A stretch of 64,000 bases of DNA, from the NCBI GenBank assembly GCA_964370825.1, contig CAYJKY010000016.1, positions 1 to 64,000 on the forward strand. The letters run 5' to 3'. Source of the stretch: CAYJBH01 sp964370825. GTDB taxonomy: Bacteria; Bacillota; Clostridia; Oscillospirales; Ruminococcaceae. Positions 54,379 through 63,188 of the stretch are shown here, piece by piece (position 1 is the first letter of the stretch; each line of letters begins with the position of its first letter). The translations under genes and the position numbers were made by a program. The notes under the pieces are model-generated. The model had not been told where the DNA came from. It made no database searches and saw only the letters and a program-made list of their open reading frames with translations.

Positions 54379-54420
54379 AAAAAAAACATAGCATTTTGGC
54401 TGAAATCACAAAATGCTATG
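54379..54420 (-). terminator. Strong terminator after mrnC
   Basis: Minus strand 12-bp perfect stem CATAGCATTTTG/CAAAATGCTATG (54409-54420 with 54387-54398) and eight T (54379-54386). It ends the acn-to-mrnC transcript. Confidence 0.9.
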
Positions 54421-54428
54421 CAAAAACG

Positions 54429-54809
54429 TCAATGATTGGTGCATATGTCGAGTATTTCATTGAGTCTATCCTTGTCACCACGCAGATAAAGCCAGCCTAT
54501 CAAACACTCTACACCGGTAGCAGCTCTATACTCCTGCACCGTTGCATTTTTCGGAACAGCACCGCTATCAGTATTTCTTCCGCGTTTCATGGCGGCGAGT
54601 TCCTCCTCGCTCAGAACATTCAGCAACCTTTCATATGCCCTAGACTGACCCTTTGCGCTAACCATATCAGTTGTAAGCTTGTGAAGCTCCGAAAGTTTTG
54701 AAACGCCATTCTTTACCAGCGATTCACGCATATATAACTCAAGCACGGCATCGCCGATATATGCGAGAACATTTGGTGAGCAGGAAATCGGATTGAAATC
54801 ACTCTTCAT
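54429..54809 (-). CDS. mrnC: Mini-ribonuclease 3
   Basis: 126 aa. RNase III catalytic domain without the dsRNA-binding domain: AYIGDAVLELYMR carries the catalytic Asp (D20), and GRNTDSGAVPKNATVQEYRAATGVE the second half. In B. subtilis it matures 23S rRNA ends on the assembling 50S. ATG 54809 has AAGGTG upstream, a site overlapping the end of obgE. Confidence 0.95.
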   Translation of the reverse strand: MKSDFNPISCSPNVLAYIGDAVLELYMRESLVKNGVSKLSELHKLTTDMVSAKGQSRAYERLLNVLSEEELAAMKRGRNTDSGAVPKNATVQEYRAATGVECLIGWLYLRGDKDRLNEILDICTNH

Positions 54810-54824
54810 CTGTATTAACACCTT

Positions 54825-56099
54825 TTACTCGACAAAATCGAACGCCCAGTCACCGATATATACGGTGTCACCCTCTGTTGCACCGAGCTTTCTCAGCTCA
54901 TCAATTATTCCGGTTTCTATCATCACATTACTAAAGTGCTGAAGGTTGGAATAATCACTCACATCACTGCCGGATAAAAGTCTTTCGAGGTACGGAGCGT
55001 CTACACTATACTCATCTCCTGAAATCTGTTTAACCTCAAAAGCGCGCAGAGGAGGTGGTTCAGGCGGAACATATTTGGGAATATCGATATCCGGACTTTC
55101 AATGTCTGCTAATGCATGAAAGGAGTGACTTACAAGCTCTTTAACTCCCTGACGTGTGGCACCGCTTATAAAAAACACCGGAATGTCCTTTTCCTTTGCA
55201 AAATCCAATAAACGTTGCTTCTGTTCCTCCGAGGCTATGTCGGATTTACCACCCACAAGAATTTGTGGACGTTGCGATAGTCTTTCTGAAAACTTTATTA
55301 GCTCGTTGTTTAGTATCTCATAATCCTCGATCGGGTCCCTTCCTTCAATCGAAGATGTGTCAACAATATGCCAAAGCAATCGGCAACGTTCGGTATGCCT
55401 TAAAAAGTCATGTCCGAGACCTATTCCTTCCGATGCTCCCTCAATAATTCCCGGTATGTCGGCAACGACAAAACTCGCCTCCTCAGAAACTCTTACAACG
55501 CCGAGAGATGGTATCAATGTTGTAAAATGATAGTTTGCAATCTTAGGTTTTGCGGCAGAAACAACCGATAATAAGGTTGATTTTCCAACATTGGGAAAAC
55601 CAAGCAGGCCAACGTCGGCTATAAGCATTAGCTCTAAAACAACATCAAAACTCTCGCCTTCTCTACCCGGCTTTGCAAAGTTCGGAACCTGCCTTGTAGG
55701 TGTAGCAAAGTGTTGATTACCAAGCCCGCCTTTGCCACCTTTTGCAATTAAAATCGGTTCGTCGGACGATATGTCGGCAATAAGGTGGCCGGTATTTGCC
55801 TCTTTTAAAATTGTACCTCTCGGCACACGTATCACGGTGTCTACACCACTTTTTCCATACATGTTTTTACCGGCACCGGGCTCACCGTTTTGTGCCTGAT
55901 AACTTTTTTTGTATCTAAAATCCAAAAGGCTGGAAAGGTTGTCATCTACAACAAAGTAAATGCTTCCCCCATGTCCTCCGTCGCCACCGTCAGGACCTCC
56001 TGCGGCAACATACTTCTCACGACGAAAGGAAACGGCACCATCTCCGCCCTTTCCTCCCTTTATTGTAATTTTTGCGGTATCAAAAAATTTTGTTCTCAT
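54825..56099 (-). CDS. obgE: GTPase Obg/CgtA
   Basis: 424 aa. N-terminal glycine-rich Obg fold (1-158), G domain with GFPNVGKS (167-174) and DIPG (214-217), and C-terminal OCT domain (~350-424). It acts in 50S assembly and stress signalling. The guanine-specificity motif is GGKSD (G4 Asn replaced by Gly at 284), whereas most Obg proteins have NKxD; this could weaken guanine selectivity. The ATG at 56099 overlaps the PNP stop by one base. Confidence 0.96.
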   Translation of the reverse strand: MRTKFFDTAKITIKGGKGGDGAVSFRREKYVAAGGPDGGDGGHGGSIYFVVDDNLSSLLDFRYKKSYQAQNGEPGAGKNMYGKSGVDTVIRVPRGTILKEANTGHLIADISSDEPILIAKGGKGGLGNQHFATPTRQVPNFAKPGREGESFDVVLELMLIADVGLLGFPNVGKSTLLSVVSAAKPKIANYHFTTLIPSLGVVRVSEEASFVVADIPGIIEGASEGIGLGHDFLRHTERCRLLWHIVDTSSIEGRDPIEDYEILNNELIKFSERLSQRPQILVGGKSDIASEEQKQRLLDFAKEKDIPVFFISGATRQGVKELVSHSFHALADIESPDIDIPKYVPPEPPPLRAFEVKQISGDEYSVDAPYLERLLSGSDVSDYSNLQHFSNVMIETGIIDELRKLGATEGDTVYIGDWAFDFVE

Positions 56100-56935
56100 T
56101 ATTCTCCAACGACTTTATTAATTTCAATAACAGAAGCCTTTATTAGTTTTGCAAAGCTTCCTGCAACCATCTGTGCGGTGGTATTTACCTCCTCTGCCGA
56201 CAACTTCACGTCGGATAGTCCGCTTGCGGCATTTGTTATACAGGATATTCCGCACACATTCATTCCGGCATGATTTGCCGCTGTCGCCTCACATGCAGTA
56301 CTCATCCCTACGGCATCTGCACCAAGCATGGTAAACATTTTTATCTCAGCAGGTGTTTCGTATGCAGGACCGTATGTCTGCAGATACACACCCTCTTTAA
56401 TAGCGACCTTAACCTTTTCCGAAGCAGTCTTTATTGCGTCCTGTAGCTGAGGCTTGTACACGTCGGACATGTCCGGAAACCTTTCACCAAGCTCAACAAC
56501 ATTTTCACCGACAAGTGCGGGAGGAGCAAAGGAGGTTATATGATCCTTTATCATCATAAAATCTCCGACAGAAAAATCCGTGTTTATGCCTCCTGCGGCA
56601 TTTGTTAAAAACAGAACATCAGCACCCATTAGCTTTAACAATCTTATCGGTAGTATAACCTTATCCATCGAATACCCCTCATAAAAGTGTACTCGTCCCT
56701 GCATTATTGCAACCGGAATTCCATCAATGTATGCAAACACAAACCTACCCTTATGCCCCGGTGCGGTCGAAACCGGAAACCCTTCTATTTCACCGTAAGG
56801 AATGGCTGACACCATATCAAGGCTGTCAGCAAAATCTCCAAGGCCGCTTCCCAAAACAATTGCAAATTTTGGTTTAAACGGAATGCGATTTTTTATGCTG
56901 TTGTAGCTCGTCATTAAATCATCGTAAAAGGACAT
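56099..56935 (-). CDS. Purine nucleoside phosphorylase (trimeric, PunA-type)
   Basis: 278 aa. It phosphorolyses inosine/guanosine to base plus ribose-1-phosphate. LGSGLGDFAD (phosphate), APGHKGRFV, GRVHFYEGY, NAAGGIN, and GVYLQTYGPAYETPAEIK with the purine Glu are typical of the PunA/mammalian PNP family, different from hexameric DeoD. ATG 56935 has GGAG 6 nt upstream. It complements uridine phosphorylase at 3812. Confidence 0.93.
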   Translation of the reverse strand: MSFYDDLMTSYNSIKNRIPFKPKFAIVLGSGLGDFADSLDMVSAIPYGEIEGFPVSTAPGHKGRFVFAYIDGIPVAIMQGRVHFYEGYSMDKVILPIRLLKLMGADVLFLTNAAGGINTDFSVGDFMMIKDHITSFAPPALVGENVVELGERFPDMSDVYKPQLQDAIKTASEKVKVAIKEGVYLQTYGPAYETPAEIKMFTMLGADAVGMSTACEATAANHAGMNVCGISCITNAASGLSDVKLSAEEVNTTAQMVAGSFAKLIKASVIEINKVVGE

Positions 56936-56944
56936 TTTCAACTC

Positions 56945-58129
56945 CTAACCTTGCTGTATAATATTTCTACATTCGAGGTAATATCTTTTATCTGCTCCAT
57001 GCCCGAGGGAAAAATATTTTTTAGGGAAGACTCCGTTTTTTTCTATATATGGTAATAGCTGTGACTTATCCGGCGTGGGCATCAAAAAGCCTATTGCATT
57101 TGTGCACAGTTCTCTTAGTTCCTCATCGCCGTGGATGTAGTCTATCTCGGACTGATTATGGTGCATTGCTACCGCCTCGCAAACTGCATCAGCAGCTAAA
57201 ACAGCAAGCGGATATTTATTTTCATCATAGCTGAGTTCGAGATCACCTGACGGGGTCAACATATATAAAACACCATCACCTTTACCCAACACCTCACCGG
57301 AATAGGTCATAACATCCGCTTCCGAAACGGAAAAGAGCACACGATGTATCGGAAGCACCGGAAGCGCTTCACTATATAGGTTAACAATTTCAACAAGACA
57401 ATATCTCGCGGGATGTTTTGCCGCCTCTTTTTCCCCAAGTTCCTTTTTCAGCTCCTCATACAAGGTCTTCGCTGCAGCAAGCGAATGGTTTCCATCACCT
57501 ACATATAGGCGAGTAATCTTGTTTTGTAGGTCAGAAAAGACATCATCGTTATTGAGCTCGTATCCTTTAATGCTCCCCCCACCCTGCTGAAGGCGTGTCG
57601 TATATAGCAGTGGCAGTTCAAGGTCAAAAAGAGGTTCTATTATATCTTTTCCCGGATTATCAAGCAACATTATTATATGGGGACACTCAAGTGCTGACAG
57701 CCTTCTCGCCTCACATCTTGCCGGTATCCTTGACAGTATAGTTTTTTCGGTCGGTAAAATATCCGCCTTACCACCATCAAACGCATAACAATCTAAATCA
57801 ACCGAGACAACGAGACCTCGGCGTACTGCACCATCCGCAAGGGTTCTCTCAACCGCAATCGCACCATCAATTCGTCTGTTTAACAGACGCTGTGAATATC
57901 TTCTGCTAAGCTCGGAAAGATTACGAAGCCGATGTTTTTCCTGCTCTGTGTTTAGATATATTTCTGGTAATACAATATGTGCTGTAGAAGGCTTATTTTC
58001 AGCTAATCTCTCCACCTCAGACCAATATTCCGGGTTGCTGGTAAACTGATCACACGCAACTACCGCATAGCTGTAAAGATCTGTTCCCATATCCGGCAAA
58101 AGTATGGTGCTTTTTTCAATTATTTTCAT
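56945..58129 (-). CDS. DUF1015 family protein
   Basis: 394 aa. The DUF1015 pattern is clear: N-terminal AVVACDQFTSNPEYWSEVERLAE, the central YVGDGNHSLAAAKTLYEEL, and a hydrophilic C-terminus. The function of this widespread family is not established. The central DGNH stretch resembles the DGHHR signature of the family with a conserved His. It overlaps rex by 14 nt, so it is co-translated with a redox regulator. Confidence 0.85.
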   Translation of the reverse strand: MKIIEKSTILLPDMGTDLYSYAVVACDQFTSNPEYWSEVERLAENKPSTAHIVLPEIYLNTEQEKHRLRNLSELSRRYSQRLLNRRIDGAIAVERTLADGAVRRGLVVSVDLDCYAFDGGKADILPTEKTILSRIPARCEARRLSALECPHIIMLLDNPGKDIIEPLFDLELPLLYTTRLQQGGGSIKGYELNNDDVFSDLQNKITRLYVGDGNHSLAAAKTLYEELKKELGEKEAAKHPARYCLVEIVNLYSEALPVLPIHRVLFSVSEADVMTYSGEVLGKGDGVLYMLTPSGDLELSYDENKYPLAVLAADAVCEAVAMHHNQSEIDYIHGDEELRELCTNAIGFLMPTPDKSQLLPYIEKNGVFPKKYFSLGHGADKRYYLECRNIIQQG

Positions 58130-58754
58130 GTTTTATCCTGTAACTTAACGCTTCTAACGACTCCCTAATATGAACATTTTCCACCTTAATATCGTCACTG
58201 AGGGTGGAAAGGTTGTAGTGACTAAAGTTCCAAAAATTAATAATACCACACTCGATAAGCGTCGGGGCAATTTTCCCCGCCGCAGATGTAGGCACACACA
58301 ACACAGCAACATCAACGGTATTTGCTCTGCAGTATTCCGATATTTCGACTATATCCATACAGGTAAATTCTTCGATTTTTCCTCCGATTTTTCGGGCATC
58401 GTTGTCAAAAACGGCAGTTAAACGGTATCCTTTCGCAACATTTTTCAGATATCTTGTGATGGCGCTTCCAAGACTTCCCGCACCTATTAAAACACAGTTA
58501 AGTGGGGCTTCGGCATATATGAGATTTTCCAGTTCTTTTTTCAGCTCCCCTACCGGGTAACCTATCCCCTGCCTCCCAAGTCCACCAAAAAGGTTAAAGT
58601 CCTGCCTCACCTGACTTGCCGTTGTTCCCAAAAAATCCGCAAGTTCACGTGAGGATACCTTTGATACCCCTGCACCTTCCAAAATATTCACATAGCGCAG
58701 GTAACGAGGCAACCGCCTAATTACCGGCAACGAAATCTTATTATGCTTATCCAT
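58116..58754 (-). CDS. rex: Redox-sensing transcriptional repressor Rex
   Basis: 212 aa. Winged helix (LPRYLRYVNILEGAGVSKVSSRELADFLG; ASQVRQDFNLFGGLGRQGIGY) and a Rossmann fold with VLIGAGSLGSAITRYL. Rex binds DNA when NADH/NAD+ is low and releases it when NADH builds up, controlling fermentation genes. It overlaps the isocitrate dehydrogenase stop by 8 nt, so NADH sensing and oxidative-branch enzymes are expressed together. No clear Rex box was seen in the window. Confidence 0.95.
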   Translation of the reverse strand: MDKHNKISLPVIRRLPRYLRYVNILEGAGVSKVSSRELADFLGTTASQVRQDFNLFGGLGRQGIGYPVGELKKELENLIYAEAPLNCVLIGAGSLGSAITRYLKNVAKGYRLTAVFDNDARKIGGKIEEFTCMDIVEISEYCRANTVDVAVLCVPTSAAGKIAPTLIECGIINFWNFSHYNLSTLSDDIKVENVHIRESLEALSYRIKHENN

Positions 58755-59898
58755 CTATCTTACTTTTCACATACTCTGCAAATTCATGACAGCTACAACC
58801 TGTATCTCTACCCGTAATTTTTAGTTTTGCCTCGCCAAACATACACTCATCTAAAGCCTTTTCGAGCTTATTAGCCTTATCGGCATATCCGATATGCGAG
58901 AGAAGCATAACCGAGGCACGTAGCATAGAGCAAGGATCAGCATAGTCACCCCTTCCTTCCGCCATCATACGGGGTGCACTGCCGTGAATTGCCTCAAACA
59001 TTGCATAACGTTTTCCGATATTTGCACTGCCGGCAGTTCCGACTCCGCCCTGAAATTCTGCTGCTTCATCTGTCAATATGTCTCCATATAAATTCGGAAG
59101 CACGAACACCTGAAAATCGCGGCGACGCTTTTCGTCAACTAACTTTGCTGTCATAATATCGATGTACCAGTCATCGGTTGAAATTTCCGGATATTCCGAT
59201 GCAATTTCATTGCTGAGTTCAAGAAACCTTCCGTCGGTCGTCTTTATAACATTTGCCTTTGTTATTATCGAAACTCTGTTTTTACCGTTTGCCTTTGCAT
59301 ATTCAAAAGCGGCACGGGCAATTCTTCGTGTACCCTCGTCGGTAGTAACGGTAAAGTCCACAGAAATTCCACCTTCAACAGCAACACCTTTTGAACCTAA
59401 TGCATAAGCACCCTCGGTGTTCTCACGAAAAAACGTCCAGTCTATTCCCTTATCCGGAACCTTTACCGGTCGGACATTTGCGAATAGATCCAGCTCCTTA
59501 CGCATAGCAACATTGGCGCTTTCAATGTTCGGCATTCCGTCGCCTGCTCTCGGTGTGGTGGTCGGTCCTTTAAGGATAACATGGCAGGCCTTTAGATCCT
59601 CTAAAACGTCCGTCGGAATTGCGGCATTTTTTTCAATGCGATTTTCTATCGTCAGACCGTCAATATCTACAAATTTAACCTTGCCGGATTTCACCTCATC
59701 TGCCAACATAAACTCAAGAATTTCAGCAGATTTTTTGGTGATTACAGGCCCTATTCCATCGCCTCCGCATACACCGATTATAATGCTTTCAAGCTTTGCA
59801 TAGTCCACAAATTCGGCATCGTTCATGCCCTGTGCTCTTTTTTGTTGTTGTAGCAAAAGTTCCTTAAATTTTTCTGTTGCCTGCTCTATGTTCATCAT
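58747..59898 (-). CDS. Isocitrate/isopropylmalate dehydrogenase family (likely isocitrate dehydrogenase)
   Basis: 383 aa. It oxidatively decarboxylates isocitrate to 2-oxoglutarate. SANVAMRKELDLFANVRPVK (substrate Arg), ENTEGAYA, and NLYGDILTDEAAEFQGGVGTAGSANIG (metal Asp) are family motifs, followed by the nucleotide motif EAIHGSAPRMM. Context next to aconitase and away from leu genes supports isocitrate over isopropylmalate. Cofactor preference is uncertain. ATG 59898 has AGGAGG 7 nt upstream. Confidence 0.88.
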   Translation of the reverse strand: MMNIEQATEKFKELLLQQQKRAQGMNDAEFVDYAKLESIIIGVCGGDGIGPVITKKSAEILEFMLADEVKSGKVKFVDIDGLTIENRIEKNAAIPTDVLEDLKACHVILKGPTTTPRAGDGMPNIESANVAMRKELDLFANVRPVKVPDKGIDWTFFRENTEGAYALGSKGVAVEGGISVDFTVTTDEGTRRIARAAFEYAKANGKNRVSIITKANVIKTTDGRFLELSNEIASEYPEISTDDWYIDIMTAKLVDEKRRRDFQVFVLPNLYGDILTDEAAEFQGGVGTAGSANIGKRYAMFEAIHGSAPRMMAEGRGDYADPCSMLRASVMLLSHIGYADKANKLEKALDECMFGEAKLKITGRDTGCSCHEFAEYVKSKIDG

Positions 59899-59914
59899 GT
59901 CATTTCCTCCTGTT

Positions 59915-61810
59915 TTACGACCTAAGCACTCCGCCTTTTTTTATTATATCACGTCCTCTTTCCGAAAGTGATACAATCATCTCTATATCATTTCCTTCTA
60001 CATTCGCCTTAACAATTCCGGTTTCAAGACCATTTAAAATGTCAAATAATTTTATTGTATCGCCTTCCTTTATGCGATCATAATCCTCTGCATTTTTGAA
60101 GGTTAGCGGTAAAATACCATTATTAATTAGGTTTGCCGTGTGTATCCTCGCAAAGCTTTTTGATATTACTACCCTTACACCAAGGTATAGTGGAACCAGT
60201 GCCGCATGTTCACGCGAGGAGCCCTGTCCATAGTTAGATCCCCCTATTATTGTACTGTTTCCAAGAGATTTAGCACGCTCGGGGAACTGCTCATCACAAA
60301 CCCTAAAGCAATATCGTGACAGGTAGGGAATGTTGGAACGGAAAGGCAATATTTCGGCACCCGCAGGCATTATGTGATCGGTTGTAATGTCATCACCGAC
60401 CTTTAATGATACCGGAAGTTCCATCTCGTTTGGCATAGGTGGACAAACCGGTAGCGGTTGAATATTAACACCGCGAATTATTTCTACTCCATCACTACTG
60501 TTTGCAGGCTTAACAAACATATTGTCGTTTAAATCATATCCGCCACAAATGTCAATTTCCGGTGCAAAGTCATCCGAAGTAGCCGATTTAATATACCCTG
60601 CAATCGCACTTGCAGCTGCGGTTTCCGGGCTGACGAGATAAACCTGTGCGTCCTTTGTTCCCGTACGACCTAAAAAATTGCGGTTAAAAGTACGAAGGCT
60701 TACGCCACCACCCTGAGGCGCAAAACCCATGCCAATACAAGGACCGCAAGCACATTCTAAGAGTCTAGCTCCGGACGAAAGTATTTTCTGTGCCGCACCA
60801 CACTCGATGAGTTTTTGCAGAATCATGCGGCTTCCCGGTGATATTGATAAACTTACCTCCGGGGGTAGAGTTTTACCGTCTAAAATTCTTGCCGCAGCAA
60901 TCAAATCTGCAAGGCTTGAGTTTGTACAGCTACCTATGCAAACCTGTTGAACCTTAACATCGGATAATTCGGATACAGGTTTAATATTATCGGGAGAATG
61001 CGGACATGCTGCAAGCGGTACCAGCTCATCAAGATTAATATCCACAATCCTTGCATACTCGGCATCATCGTCAGCAGAAAGCGGAATATAATCGCCCTCT
61101 CGTCCCATTGCCGCCAAAAACTCTTTTGTTTTCTCGTCGCTCGGGAATACCGAAGTGGTAGCACCAAGCTCTGCTCCCATGTTGGTGATGGTTGCACGTT
61201 GTGGTACCGATAGATTTTTTACACCCTCACCGCCGTATTCAATTATATGAGAAACGCCACCTTTAACCGTCAGTATCGAGAGCAGTTTAAGTATAACATC
61301 CTTTGCCGAAACCCCCTCATTAAGTTTTCCCAAAAGGTTAACGTATATGCTTTTAGGCGAAGGTATGTAGTACGCCCTTCCCGCCATGGCAAGTGCAACA
61401 TCAAGACCACCGGCACCAAAGGCAAGACTTGCGAGGCCTCCTGCGGTGGGAGTGTGGCTGTCACTTCCTATTAATGTTTTGCCTGGCTTTGCATACTTCT
61501 CAAGGTGAAGCTGATGGCAAATTCCGTTTCCGGGGCGTGAATAGACAACGCCATACTTTTTTGCCACGGTTCTGATATATTCATGGTCGTCGGCGTTTTT
61601 AAAATCTCCTTGCAGAGTATTGTGATCGATATAGGCGACCGACAGCTCGGTCTTAACCCTGTCGACACCGAGAGCCTCAAGTTGCAGGTATGCCATGGTA
61701 CCGGTTGCATCCTGTGTTAAGGTTTGATCAATTTTTATCCCAACCTCACCGGCACCGGATTCATCCATGATATGTGTAGATAATATTTTTTGAGCTAAGG
61801 TCTGTCCCAT
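59915..61810 (-). CDS. Aconitate hydratase (short, Aquifex-type)
   Basis: 631 aa. It converts citrate to isocitrate with a [4Fe-4S] cluster. SDSHTPTAGGL, CIGSCTNSSLADL and CACGPCIGMG supply the three cluster cysteines, and the swivel domain has GGSNYGQGSSREHAALVP. It belongs to the ~630-650 aa group, shorter than AcnA. First of seven co-directional genes ending with mrnC. A TATAAT at 61864-61869 could be its promoter, without a clear -35. No citrate synthase is in the window. Confidence 0.93.
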   Translation of the reverse strand: MGQTLAQKILSTHIMDESGAGEVGIKIDQTLTQDATGTMAYLQLEALGVDRVKTELSVAYIDHNTLQGDFKNADDHEYIRTVAKKYGVVYSRPGNGICHQLHLEKYAKPGKTLIGSDSHTPTAGGLASLAFGAGGLDVALAMAGRAYYIPSPKSIYVNLLGKLNEGVSAKDVILKLLSILTVKGGVSHIIEYGGEGVKNLSVPQRATITNMGAELGATTSVFPSDEKTKEFLAAMGREGDYIPLSADDDAEYARIVDINLDELVPLAACPHSPDNIKPVSELSDVKVQQVCIGSCTNSSLADLIAAARILDGKTLPPEVSLSISPGSRMILQKLIECGAAQKILSSGARLLECACGPCIGMGFAPQGGGVSLRTFNRNFLGRTGTKDAQVYLVSPETAAASAIAGYIKSATSDDFAPEIDICGGYDLNDNMFVKPANSSDGVEIIRGVNIQPLPVCPPMPNEMELPVSLKVGDDITTDHIMPAGAEILPFRSNIPYLSRYCFRVCDEQFPERAKSLGNSTIIGGSNYGQGSSREHAALVPLYLGVRVVISKSFARIHTANLINNGILPLTFKNAEDYDRIKEGDTIKLFDILNGLETGIVKANVEGNDIEMIVSLSERGRDIIKKGGVLRS

Positions 61811-61889
61811 TTAAATGACTATTCCTTTCTTAAATTAAGCGTATTCCGCTCTAAATATACAAAATTATAGCTTGAAAAGTTTTTCAAAC

Positions 61890-63101
61890 TTATCCTTTTT
61901 TTACTTCATTTTTAGCAATTTCGAGCGTGTCAATGGCTATCATCAACTCCTCGTTAGTCTCAACTATGAGGGTCGCAACCTTTGCACCTTCTGCGGTTAC
62001 ATTATTTGTTCCCCTGCTTTTATTTTTCTCTTTATCTATTTTAAGTCCGAGGAAGGACAGGCTGTCGGTAACGCTTTCACGATGGTAATAGTCATTTTCA
62101 CCTATACCTCCGGTAAACACAACAGCATCAATTCCGTTCATAGCCGCTGCATATGCACCTATATACTTGATTATCTGGTAATCCAGCATGTCAAGCGCAA
62201 GCTGTGCACGCTTATTGCCCTTCTGTGCAGCCTCACGAATGTCGCGATTATCGGCGGACACACCGCTTATTCCGAGTAAACCGGAACGGCTATTAAGAAT
62301 ACTTGTAACCTCAAAGGCAGGGATGTTAAGCTTTTCGGATATAAAACCTATGACCGTCGGGTCAAGGTCGCCGCTGCGTGTGCCCATCAACAATCCGGGT
62401 AGCGGTGAAAATCCCATGGTCGTATCTACACTCTCGCCACCGTTAACGGCACAAAGTGAACTACCGTTGCCAAGGTGACAGATAACCATTTTTAAATCTT
62501 TTATATCCTTACCGAGCATCTGTGCAGCCTTTTGTGAGACAAAACGGTGTGAAGAACCGTGAAATCCATAACGACGTACACCATAGTGCTTGTAAAAGTC
62601 AAACGGAACTCCATACATATACGCCTTTTCCGGCATGGTCTGATGGAAAGCGGTATCAAATACGGCAACCTGAGGAATTTTATCCCCCATTACCTTGATT
62701 GCACCACGAATACCCATTATTGCCGCAGGATTGTGTAGCGGAGCAAAATCGCTGACATATTCGATTTCTTGGATTACCTCCTCGGTAACTATGCTGGAGG
62801 CGGTAAACTCGGCACCACCATGAACAACACGATGACCGACAGCGGCTATTTCGTTAATATCATTAATTACAGCATATTCGCCTTGATCAAGTAGTTTAAT
62901 AACATGATCTAACGCATCAGAGTGATCCTTAAGGTTTTCGTTAATAATGCATTCCTTACCATCCGAAACGTTGTGCTTAATTCGAGAGCCTTCCTGCCCT
63001 ATTCGCTCACATAAACCCTTTGCCATTACCTTTTCATTGTCCATATTGAGAAGCTGATACTTCAAGGACGAGGAGCCACAGTTGATAACTAAAATAACCA
63101 T
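61890..63101 (-). CDS. ackA: Acetate kinase
   Basis: 403 aa. It transfers phosphate from acetyl phosphate to ADP, the final ATP-yielding step of acetate fermentation. NCGSSSLKYQL, VHGGAEFT, FDTAFHQTMP, HLGNGSSLCAV and the C-terminal FTGGIGEN are complete. No pta is adjacent. It has its own strong promoter, and AAGGA precedes the ATG. Confidence 0.97.
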   Translation of the reverse strand: MVILVINCGSSSLKYQLLNMDNEKVMAKGLCERIGQEGSRIKHNVSDGKECIINENLKDHSDALDHVIKLLDQGEYAVINDINEIAAVGHRVVHGGAEFTASSIVTEEVIQEIEYVSDFAPLHNPAAIMGIRGAIKVMGDKIPQVAVFDTAFHQTMPEKAYMYGVPFDFYKHYGVRRYGFHGSSHRFVSQKAAQMLGKDIKDLKMVICHLGNGSSLCAVNGGESVDTTMGFSPLPGLLMGTRSGDLDPTVIGFISEKLNIPAFEVTSILNSRSGLLGISGVSADNRDIREAAQKGNKRAQLALDMLDYQIIKYIGAYAAAMNGIDAVVFTGGIGENDYYHRESVTDSLSFLGLKIDKEKNKSRGTNNVTAEGAKVATLIVETNEELMIAIDTLEIAKNEVKKG

Positions 63102-63136
63102 ATTAATTCCTTCTTCATTTTTAACATATATTAAAC

Positions 63137-63165
63137 ATTATACCAAAACATAGACAGCGTTGCAA
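63137..63165 (-). promoter_or_regulatory. Promoter for ackA
   Basis: Minus strand TTGCAA (63160-63165), 17-nt spacer, perfect TATAAT (63137-63142). Confidence 0.8.
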
Positions 63166-63188
63166 TACATAACACAAAAAATATGTTC

